Under the pieces are notes generated by a model. That model ran no database searches. It saw only the letters and a list, made by a program, of their open reading frames with translations, and was not told the DNA's origin. This document shows positions 7,417 through 15,119 of a stretch of DNA of 15,257 nucleotides, piece by piece. Location: positions 1-15,257 of the forward strand of contig DATKRK010000158.1 in NCBI GenBank assembly GCA_035532215.1, given 5' to 3'. The stretch's first letter is position 1; every line of letters begins with the position of its first letter. This stretch comes from JAICIG01 sp035532215 (lineage in GTDB: Bacteria; Planctomycetota; Planctomycetia; Pirellulales; JAICIG01). Position numbers and translations under genes: made by a program.

Positions 7417-7765
7417 CTTGTTTGCCTCGGCTGAATTCGACGTCACCGCTCACGCTTAGATAGATGCACTTTTGCTTGAAAACGATACAAGCCTTCGCTA
7501 GCAAAGTGCGGAGTTCATCGACCTTCGACGAGGGCGCCGCAACGATGTACATGCGAGACCGGTCCGTGACTTGTTCTCCGGTATCAGGGTCTTTGTAAAA
7601 CCCTTCATAGAAACCTGGCGCGACGGTTGCTCCTTCAAAATGAAGAAACAGCTCGCGCTTCAGCCACGCCCACGCCTTTTCGGAATGGAGATCGCCATCG
7701 GAAAGATTGGCATCGCGACGGATTGGGATGAAAAACGCACATTCCAAAAGCGGGTTCTTGCTCAT
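7403..7765 (-). CDS. Conserved-looking hypothetical protein, partner of the XRE gene
   Basis: 120 aa from the ATG at 7763-7765; a GTG one codon earlier is also open. I do not recognise the family with confidence. The pattern (ECAFFIPIRRD, AWAWLKRELFLHFEGATV, GFYEGFYKDPDTGEQVTDRS, YIVAAP, then VFKQKCIYLSVSG) suggests a compact alpha/beta fold and loosely recalls the DUF3574 layout: W-L-F-G-T, D-S, then F-Q-IYL. That link is a guess. There is no signal peptide, membrane segment or obvious catalytic motif. Codon use looks less GC-rich than acs or cysK, which could mean later acquisition. It precedes and overlaps the XRE gene, so a two-gene functional unit is likely. Confidence 0.65.
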   Translation of the reverse strand: MSKNPLLECAFFIPIRRDANLSDGDLHSEKAWAWLKRELFLHFEGATVAPGFYEGFYKDPDTGEQVTDRSRMYIVAAPSSKVDELRTLLAKACIVFKQKCIYLSVSGDVEFSRGKQDDPP

Positions 7766-7767
7766 CA

Positions 7768-7880
7768 CCGCGGGCCCTTGTCAATTGGATCGATGTCGGC
7801 ATTCGAACTCCTTACCGCCGCTATTGCGGCAACGCGGTTGAATACTTTTTATCCAGAGTATGTTTTAACGGGGCCCGCGT
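7768..7880. repeat. Inverted repeats upstream of the XRE pair
   Basis: CGCGGGCCC at 7769-7777 is repeated inverted as GGGCCCGCG at 7871-7879, with 93 bases between. Inside, GCCGC/GCGGC (7817-7821 and 7826-7830) forms a small 5-bp hairpin with a TATT loop. The stretch lies just before the 120-aa gene and could be the autoregulatory region of the pair. Apart from these and the acs signals I see no gene in 7766-8152. Confidence 0.35.
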
Positions 7881-8011
7881 TTTAAAGTGAAGGCGGAAAT
7901 GTGAAATCCGTGCGTCTGAAGGGCCAGAGCAGACGCAACCACGATCCTTTGCCCGGACCGATGACCGATCTTCCAATCTGTCGCCAGTCCGCTTTTTATT
8001 CTCACGCCGAG

Positions 8012-8026
8012 TTGACCGTCGGTCAA
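8012..8026. promoter_or_regulatory. TTGACC-GTC-GGTCAA dyad upstream of the acs promoter
   Basis: A perfect 6-bp inverted repeat with a 3-base centre lies 46 bases before the -35 hexamer of acs. That placement suits an activator site. The binding protein is unknown, and the match could be chance. Confidence 0.35.
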
Positions 8027-8072
8027 GTCTGCCTTGCCGTTGTTTCGGCCTGCCTGCGCCTAAATCCGTTCG

Positions 8073-8101
8073 TTGACGTTCTTTCCGACGCCGCCTAGAA
8101 T
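8073..8101 (+). promoter_or_regulatory. Sigma70-type promoter of acs
   Basis: TTGACG (8073-8078), a 17-base spacer and TAGAAT (8096-8101) give 5 of 6 matches in each hexamer. Transcription would start near 8108, about 45 bases before the acs ATG. Confidence 0.7.
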
Positions 8102-8152
8102 CTGGGCTTCTACGTGAATCTTCCACTTTGGCGATCCTGGCGGGAGTTGACT

Positions 8153-10108
<1,956 letters not shown>

Positions 10109-10126
10109 CCCGCGAGGCGTTGGAAC

Positions 10127-10387
10127 ATGATGATTCCGCAAGACACGTCGGTCGAAGCCGAGCAAAAGCAAATTCAATTGCTGCGCGAGAAATCTCCCGC
10201 CGAGCGATTCATGCTTGCGGCGCGACTTTCCCAAGACGTCATTCAAGCGGCGAAACGGGCGATTGCACGCGTGCATCCGGAATTCACGCCGCGGCAGGTC
10301 GAACACCTGTTCATCGAGCTGCACTACGGCCGGGAATTGGCGGACGCGGTTCGGAAGTACGACGGAGCGAGCGACGTTGAGCGATGA
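10127..10387 (+). CDS. Small hypothetical protein coupled to nucleotidyltransferase
   Basis: 86 aa (85 if the second of two adjacent ATGs is used), with GAGG 11 bases before the first ATG. I do not know a named family. The protein is charged and looks all-helical: QKQIQLLREKSPAERFMLA, then LSQDVIQAAKRAIARVHPEF, then FTPRQVEHLFIELHYGRELA. The phrase S-P-A-E-R, then a helix, then H-P-E-F-T-P-R-Q-V and YGRELA, is a pattern I associate with small proteins encoded next to nucleotidyltransferases, from memory only. Its stop overlaps the proposed start of the nucleotidyltransferase by 11 bp, so the two should be made together. It could be an antitoxin-like or substrate-recruiting partner. It starts 18 bp after acs and no own promoter is evident. 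Confidence 0.75.
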   Translation: MMIPQDTSVEAEQKQIQLLREKSPAERFMLAARLSQDVIQAAKRAIARVHPEFTPRQVEHLFIELHYGRELADAVRKYDGASDVER

Positions 10388-10970
10388 CAGCGATCTTGTA
10401 GCCGCATTGCGGCCGGTCGTCGCCGAGTTTCAGCGGCTGGGCGTCCGATATTATCTCGGCGGCTCGGTGGCAAGCTCGTTTCACGGCGCCTCGCGCAGCA
10501 CTTTGGATGTCGATATTGCGGCCGAACTCGATGAAGCGAATGCTTCACGTTTCGTCGACGCCCTCAAGAGCCAATACTACGTCAGCGAGGCTGCCGTTCG
10601 CGAAGCCATGCGCTTTCGTACGTGTTTCAACCTGATCCATCTTGCCACATCTTTCAAGGTCGACATCTTCGTAAGCCGCAACCGGGAATTCGATCGCCAA
10701 GCGCAACAGCGCGCCCTCGACGAGAAGCTTGGCGCCGCCGAGCCGATGGACGTCCGCGTCGCATCGCCCGAAGATATTCTATTGGCCAAGCTCGAATGGT
10801 TTCGCTTAGGAAACGAATCCTCTGAACGGCAATGGAGTGACGTCATGCGAGTCGCATCGTTACAAAGATCGCGACTCGATCTTGAATACTTGCGTCACTG
10901 GGCGCAAGAGCTTGGCGTGTTGGAGTTGCTCGAGCGTCTGCTTTCGGCGGCGCAGATTGCAGGCCAGTGA
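10377..10970 (+). CDS. Minimal nucleotidyltransferase (MNT/AbiEii-like fold)
   Basis: 197 aa from a TTG at 10377. The TTG is chosen because GGAG stands 9 bases upstream, it overlaps the preceding stop, and the protein then begins right before the domain; no ATG or GTG fits as well. The polymerase-beta-type active site is complete: LGGSVASSFHG (Gly29-Ser30), then RSTLDVDIA with metal-binding Asp44 and Asp46, and a third acid Asp96 in FKVDIFV. A later SPEDILLAKLEWFRLGNESSERQWSDV helix block is typical of stand-alone nucleotidyltransferases of this type. Family members transfer NMP to proteins, RNA or small molecules, and several act as toxins or abortive-infection factors. The target here is unknown. 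It forms a tight pair with the 86-aa gene. Confidence 0.82.
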   Translation: MSDDSDLVAALRPVVAEFQRLGVRYYLGGSVASSFHGASRSTLDVDIAAELDEANASRFVDALKSQYYVSEAAVREAMRFRTCFNLIHLATSFKVDIFVSRNREFDRQAQQRALDEKLGAAEPMDVRVASPEDILLAKLEWFRLGNESSERQWSDVMRVASLQRSRLDLEYLRHWAQELGVLELLERLLSAAQIAGQ

Positions 10971-10985
10971 TTTTGGTTCCCCGCA

Positions 10986-11059
10986 GTTTCCGCGAATCCT
11001 CACGGCAACAGCCGCCGCAACACTGCCGTGTTCAGTTTCGGCATACTCCGCCGACGCCG
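10986..11059. repeat. Direct repeat, copy A (tail of a TolC-like gene)
   Basis: These 74 bases match 11973-12046 with about 11 mismatches and no gap (about 85% identity by eye), at a constant offset of 987. Matching includes about 14 bases past the stop codon. Weaker similarity may extend to about 10957, against 11941. Confidence 0.85.
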
Positions 11060-11068
11060 AAAAACGTC
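11000..11068 (-). pseudogene. Orphan 3' end of a second TolC-like gene
   Basis: On the minus strand this encodes DVFRRRRSMPKLNTAVLRRL-LP-stop, the counterpart of DALIRRRRSMLQLNTAVGRR-LLP-stop at the end of the intact channel gene at 11987-13624. No start and no upstream part of the gene are present, and the reading frame before it shows no similarity to the channel. It is therefore a remnant, either of a lost tandem copy or of a tail displaced by an insertion. The rest of 10971-11185 holds no gene that I can support. Confidence 0.8.
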
Positions 11069-11185
11069 GCCAATCTGCGACCACGCTTCAGTAGCAGGCG
11101 TACTTCAGCGGAGCTGGAGCGTTGCGAAACAACGCTGCTGTACGGCAAACCGGCCAATCGATTGGCCGAATGTGCACCGCTTCTA

Positions 11186-11572
11186 TTACGATCTGTGCAA
11201 CATCCGCAATTCTAGTCGCGGTTCGTCGTTGAGATCCAACACCGCCACGGTAGCGCGACCGATAGGAGTCAACCCGACAATCCAAGCGCCTTGCCACTCG
11301 AAGTGGTCGCTCCACAACTGCTTACGTGGATTGAAAACGGCTGCAACCTTGCCGGTTTGCGGATCGATTCCTGCGAGGTTGGTTCCTTTGTGAAGGTTGC
11401 AGTCGATGCAGGCCAAGGCAAGATTTTCGGCGTCGTCGCCCCCGCCGTGTTTCTTCGGTAAAATGTGCTCGTTCTGCAAATTGGCCAGCGGCGAATGCTC
11501 CTGCCGCAGGCCGCAGTATTCACAACGGTTTTCCGCCCGTTCGCGCACGAACCGCCTTGTCGCGGCATCCAT
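11186..11572 (-). CDS. HNH endonuclease
   Basis: 128 aa. The compact HNH (beta-beta-alpha-metal) fold is complete: zinc-binding CEYC at 17-20, catalytic NEHILPKKHGGG with His36, the conserved Asn50 (DDAENLALAC), the second CIDC pair at 55-58, and NLHKGTNL with His61. The C-terminus FNPRKQLWSDHFEW followed by IVGLTPIGRATVAVL is a shared tail of this HNH subgroup. It cuts or nicks DNA; the target is unknown and there is no separate DNA-recognition domain. The ATG shares one base with the stop of the upstream 88-aa gene (TAATG), so the two are translationally coupled. The gene lies between two copies of the TolC-gene tail. It could be a stand-alone homing-type nuclease, a defence nuclease or a toxin. 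Confidence 0.9.
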   Translation of the reverse strand: MDAATRRFVRERAENRCEYCGLRQEHSPLANLQNEHILPKKHGGGDDAENLALACIDCNLHKGTNLAGIDPQTGKVAAVFNPRKQLWSDHFEWQGAWIVGLTPIGRATVAVLDLNDEPRLELRMLHRS

Positions 11573-11838
11573 TAGTTCGCCGTCGTCGCCAGCAGCTTAC
11601 GGGCTTTGGCTTGCAAGACAGCGATGAACTGATTGGCCCTCGCATAGCCTTCATACTCGGCGCGCTCCTCTTCGCTCAGTTCGCCCTCGTTGCACTTCTG
11701 GGCCAATTCATCGATTCGAGCACGCAGAGAATCGTCGCCGCGAAAGGCAACCAATTCACGAGCTTGATCGACCGTGAAAAAGCGAAGGATGGCGTCCGTG
11801 CCTCTCTCGAAAGCGTCGGTGTCAATGCCAATCGCCAT
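11572..11838 (-). CDS. Small hypothetical protein preceding the HNH endonuclease
   Basis: 88 aa, with GAGG correctly spaced before the ATG at 11836-11838. It is acidic and predicted helical: ILRFFTVDQARELVAFRGDD, then LRARIDELAQKCNEGELSEE, then YEGYARANQFIAVLQAKARK. I recall similar small proteins (ending in a FI-LQAKARKLL motif) next to HNH genes in planctomycetes and cyanobacteria, but know no assigned function. The coupled TAATG junction suggests matched expression with the nuclease. An inhibitor, DNA-binding or targeting subunit is possible, without direct evidence. The 11839-11986 gap upstream holds a terminator-like hairpin of the channel gene and must contain the promoter of this pair, though no clear hexamers were found. 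Confidence 0.82.
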   Translation of the reverse strand: MAIGIDTDAFERGTDAILRFFTVDQARELVAFRGDDSLRARIDELAQKCNEGELSEEERAEYEGYARANQFIAVLQAKARKLLATTAN

Positions 11839-11925
11839 GATTTCCTCTCGCTATGACATTCGGTACGTTCATTCCTTAACTAGCTTACCATGTCGTCGAA
11901 AACAGTGCATGCGTAAGTTGAAAAC

Positions 11926-11954
11926 GGCCCTGCTTTTAAAGCAAATGCAGGACC
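11926..11954 (-). terminator. Terminator-like hairpin after the TolC-like gene
   Basis: On the minus strand GGTCCTGC (11947-11954) pairs with GCAGGGCC (11926-11933), with one G-U pair and a 13-base loop. The stem is followed shortly by CGTTTTC. An internal TGCTT/AAGCA arm pair gives an alternative fold. The T-run is short, so termination would be modest. It lies about 33 bases after the channel gene's stop and before the HNH pair. Confidence 0.45.
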
Positions 11955-11972
11955 ATTTTGAATCCCAAAAGC

Positions 11973-12046
11973 GTTTCCGCAAATTCTCACGGCAACAGCC
12001 GCCGCCCCACCGCCGTATTGAGTTGCAGCATGCTCCGCCGGCGCCG
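11973..12046. repeat. Direct repeat, copy B (3' end of the intact TolC-like gene)
   Basis: This is the counterpart of 10986-11059. It covers the last 19 codons and stop of the channel gene plus about 14 bases downstream. The two copies enclose the HNH pair. Confidence 0.85.
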
Positions 12047-13624
12047 GATCAGCGCGTCGCGATAGTGGCGGACGACTTCGTTGCGATCGCGCAGCGCGAA
12101 CAGGTACTCGGCCGTGCCGATGCGGCCGGCCAGGTGCTTTTGGTAGGCAAGCGTCCGGGCGCGTTCGGAAGCCGGCAATATCGCGTTCTCGATCCGCGCC
12201 ACGGCTTCCCGGCTGGCTTGGTAATCCACCAAGGCGCTTTCGACCTCGGCCGCCGCGTCGCGCTCGATCGCGTCCAACGCGGCCCGCGTCTGAACGACAT
12301 TCGTCTCGGCGCGGCGAATTTCGCCCTGGTTGCGGTCGAACAGCGGGATCGAGCCCATCAGGCCCAAAGAGAAGCTCGTCGCGTTCAGCTTGCCGATCGG
12401 CTGGTTGTTCTGAAACTGAAAGGGCGAGTACACGACGAACACGTCGTCGAAACGCTCCTTTTTTGCGATGTGCATGTCGGCTCGCGCGCGGTTGATGCCC
12501 AGGCGAAAAGCCCGCACGTCGGGGCGGCCACCGAGCGCCATCCTCACCAGCTCGTCGGGGCCGGGCAAGGGCGTTTCCGGCGGGCGGATTCGGCCGCGAA
12601 CTTCGAGTCGCGCCGCCTGCTCGCGGGGAATCGCCAACATTGCCGCGAGACGGTGCTTGGTGCGCAGCAGTTCGCTGCGAGCCTGGTCGACGTCCAAGCG
12701 GGCGGTCTCGTATTGCACGGCCAGATTCAACCGGTCCGACTCGCTGACGTCCTCTCCCGGCGCTTGCCTGCGCGACGCCTCGAACAAGGCCTTCGCGCCG
12801 ATCAAGCTGACCTCGGCATAGCGGAGCGTTTCTCGAGCCACGATGACGTCGGTATAAGCCAGATAAAGTTCGTGTACGGCCAACCGCACCGCGTTCTGGT
12901 ACTGCGCCTCGAGCACGTACAGCGCGTGAGAGGCCGCTTCCATGCGGGCGCCGCGCTTGTCGTTGATATCGAACGGCTGCACGAGGGTCGGCGTGTAATC
13001 GACGGCGCCATAGCGGCTCGGCGAGTAACGCTGGTAGGGGACGTTGGAAGCGGAGAGGAAATACAACGGGTTGGCGCGCAGGCTGGCGGTCAGCACGTCG
13101 GCGCGGGCTTGCGGAATCTCGTACCGCTTCGAACGCAGATCCGGACTGGAGCTTATCAGCAGCTCGATGGCCTGGTCGAGCGTCATGCCGCGCGGAGGGC
13201 CCTCTAATTCGCCCGAGGGCAGTTCCAACAATCCGTAAAGGGGCGGCACTCTGTGCTGGTTCGGACCCGCTTGGCGCGTCGCCAGCCGCGACCGCGTCGC
13301 GTCGCGAGAATTCCGCGCCCTGGCCGCCGAAAGCGCGGCCGCCGAGAGCACGCTCGGATTGCCCCCGCCGACTCGGGCGTGCCGCCGCGCCGGCTGGTTC
13401 GCCTCGTCCAGAGGGTTGCCGCGACCGCCGGGATCGTAACGGAACGGCAAGCCGTTCGAGCCGGGCGCCTGCCCTAGCACGCTGGTTCTACGGGCGGTTT
13501 GACGATCGCTCGCCCCTTTGGACATCAGAATGATATCATCCGCCAGACCGGCCAACTGGCCGCGGGCGGCCACGGCATGGCTTAACGAAAGGGCCAGCGC
13601 GAACAGTGCTACGTGAAGCTTCAT
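11987..13624 (-). CDS. TolC/CzcC-like outer-membrane efflux channel
   Basis: 545 aa from the ATG at 13622-13624. A Sec signal peptide covers about residues 1-20 (MKLHVALFALALSLSHAVA). Residues 21-145 form a basic, proline/alanine-rich linker with no recognisable domain. The outer-membrane efflux domain follows from GMTLDQAIELLISSSPDLRS (about 147) to the end. It contains two OEP repeats with long heptad helices, EIPQARADVLTASLRANPLY near 169-188, and a second start at RPDVRAFRLGINRARADM. Such proteins form the outer-membrane trimer of RND or type I export systems; the pattern recalls CzcC-type metal efflux channels. No membrane-fusion or RND pump gene is in the window, so substrate is open. 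No good ribosome site precedes the ATG. The last codons are duplicated at 11000-11068. Confidence 0.88.
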   Translation of the reverse strand: MKLHVALFALALSLSHAVAARGQLAGLADDIILMSKGASDRQTARRTSVLGQAPGSNGLPFRYDPGGRGNPLDEANQPARRHARVGGGNPSVLSAAALSAARARNSRDATRSRLATRQAGPNQHRVPPLYGLLELPSGELEGPPRGMTLDQAIELLISSSPDLRSKRYEIPQARADVLTASLRANPLYFLSASNVPYQRYSPSRYGAVDYTPTLVQPFDINDKRGARMEAASHALYVLEAQYQNAVRLAVHELYLAYTDVIVARETLRYAEVSLIGAKALFEASRRQAPGEDVSESDRLNLAVQYETARLDVDQARSELLRTKHRLAAMLAIPREQAARLEVRGRIRPPETPLPGPDELVRMALGGRPDVRAFRLGINRARADMHIAKKERFDDVFVVYSPFQFQNNQPIGKLNATSFSLGLMGSIPLFDRNQGEIRRAETNVVQTRAALDAIERDAAAEVESALVDYQASREAVARIENAILPASERARTLAYQKHLAGRIGTAEYLFALRDRNEVVRHYRDALIRRRRSMLQLNTAVGRRLLP

Positions 13625-13740
13625 GCGGATTCCAAAAGTTGTTTAGACTTGGCGCCGCGCTGGATGGGCACGAGCTAGGATTTTTCCTCGATGGTTGAAG
13701 TGGTGGTCTGCGCGAGACGGCGCAACAGATACCTGCCTCT

Positions 13741-13757
13741 TCCCCGCGAAGGGGAAC
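13741..13757. repeat. Inverted repeat 1 in the gene-free stretch before the channel gene
   Basis: TTCCCC and GGGGAA enclose a 5-base GCGAA loop. It is the first of four inverted repeats in 13625-13963, which contains no supportable gene. Confidence 0.6.
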
Positions 13758-13797
13758 GGCCGTGCGAGCCGCGAACGAGCGCGAAGGTTACGAAAAA

Positions 13798-13827
13798 CCC
13801 AGGAAGAGTGCTAGGCCACATCCTGGG
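13798..13827. repeat. Inverted repeat 2 (CCCAGGA/TCCTGGG)
   Basis: Perfect 7-base arms at 13798-13804 and 13821-13827 are separated by 16 bases. Confidence 0.6.
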
Positions 13828-13860
13828 CGTTTGGATGGGCTCGCGAGGTTGGTTCTGTAG

Positions 13861-13882
13861 GGAACGCCCTCTGTGGCGTTCC
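13861..13882. repeat. Inverted repeat 3 (GGAACGCC/GGCGTTCC)
   Basis: Perfect 8-base arms flank a CTCTGT loop, preceded by GTAG. The sequence looks like a member of a dispersed palindromic element class, but only this copy is in the window. Confidence 0.75.
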
Positions 13883-13909
13883 GAGAATCGCGAATCGACG
13901 CGATTTCTC
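13883..13909. repeat. Inverted repeat 4, followed by a T-run on the plus strand
   Basis: GAGAATCGCG (13883-13892) pairs with CGCGATTTCTC (13899-13909) with one bulged base and a 6-base loop. CTTTT follows at once. In plus orientation it resembles an intrinsic terminator, yet no plus-strand gene leads into it. It abuts inverted repeat 3 directly. Confidence 0.6.
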
Positions 13910-13963
13910 CTTTTCACGACGCGTTGCCCGTCTCTCGTCTTTGCCGCAAAACCTCGATCCGCC

Positions 13964-15119
13964 CTACACTCCCGCTCCGCTGAACAGCGGCTCGATGACT
14001 TCGCCGCGGTTGAGGGCCAGGCGGCGGCTGAGGGGATCGACGATCTCGGTGTCGGGGGCGATGCCCAGGGCGTGGTAGATGGTGGCGCCGAGATCTTCCG
14101 GCCGGTAGCTGCGCGTGACCGGCAAGGCGGCCGTTTTGTCGGAACGGCCGATCGTCTGCCCGCCGCGCACCCCGCCGCCGGCGAAGACCGTCGAATAGAC
14201 GTAGGCCCAGTGGTCGCGCCCGGGGATCGTGGCGCCGGGCAGCGTGTTGATCTTCGGCGTGCGGCCGAATTCGCCGGCCAATACGACCAGCGTTTCGTCG
14301 AGCAGCCCCGTGGCGGCCAGGTCGTCGAGCAAGGCCGAAACGCCGCTGTCCAGCGGCGGCAAGAGCGCGTTCTTCAACCGGCCGAAGTTGTCGACGTGCG
14401 TATCCCAGCTTTGCACGATGCCCATGTTGGCCTGCACGATCGGCACGCCCGCCTCGACCAGCCGCCGCGCCAAAAGGAGCGACTGGCCGAACATGTGCCG
14501 CCCGTAGCGGTCGCGCACTTCGGCCGGCTCGCGCTCGATGCGGAAGGCTTCGGCTACCTTGCCCGAGGTCAACAGCGAAAGCGCGATCTCCTGCTGTTCG
14601 CTGAAGGCGCCGGCCTCGGCCAGCGCGGCCAACCGGCCGCGGTCGGCGTTGAGCTGTTCCAACAGCGCGCGGCGCTGGCCGACACGCTCCAGGCCCAAGC
14701 CTTCCGGCAGCGTGAGCGTATCGACCTTGAAGTCGGGCTTGTTCGGATCGTGGTTGATCTCCCACGGATCGTGAACCGCGCCCAAGAAACCCGCATGTTG
14801 GCCGGGCCAGGTCAGCGGGCCTTCGATCAATCGGTGCGGCAGCGTCACGCCGTTGGGCACGCCATCGTTTCGCGGGCGGACGAAATCGAGCGCCGCGCCA
14901 TAGCAGGGCCAGTCGCGCCGCGAGAGCACGTTGTCGAGATCGCTGGCCCGGCGCAGCGGCATCTGCGTGCCGGTCAGCGTGGTGTGCGTCGCCGGCAGAT
15001 GGCCGTTGTCGCCGTGCGACATCGAACGGACGATCGCCAGCTTGTCGCTGCGCGCGGCCAACTTCGGCAGGTGCTCGCAAAGTTGAATCCCAGGCGTGCG
15101 CGTGTCGATCGGCTTGAAC
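13964..15119 (-). pseudogene. DUF1501 protein gene, N-terminus removed by IS66-type insertion
   Basis: The frame is open from the in-frame TGA at 15128-15130 to 13964, giving about 385 codons of DUF1501 sequence. It begins at FKPIDTRTPGIQLCEHLPKL, which normally lies some 70-90 residues into the family, so the Tat-type leader and the first phosphatase-superfamily motif (GGPSHxDxFDPK) are missing. The rest is well kept: KLAIVRSMSHGDNGHLPATH, SWDTHVDNFGRL, LVVLAGEFGRTPKIN, GRDHWAYVY and YHALGIAPDTEI. DUF1501 proteins are exported, sulfatase/phosphatase-like and abundant in planctomycetes, often beside DUF1549/DUF1553 cytochrome genes; their function is unsettled. The break coincides with the end of an IS66-type element, so the gene is very probably inactive. 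A shorter product from an internal start (for example the TTG at 15061) would lack an export signal. Confidence 0.87.

Noticed and set aside
10860..11084. 74-codon minus-strand ORF near the channel tail copy
   Set aside because: It is in a different frame from the conserved tail and overlaps the nucleotidyltransferase end; the tail frame itself explains the similarity.
11774..13207. 477-codon plus-strand ORF
   Set aside because: It is antisense to the channel gene and overlaps the start of the 88-aa gene; composition is that of a shadow frame.
13675..13917. 80-codon minus-strand ORF starting with GTG
   Set aside because: It runs through three of the inverted repeats and parts of the fourth, has no plausible ribosome site before the GTG, and shows no recognisable protein pattern.
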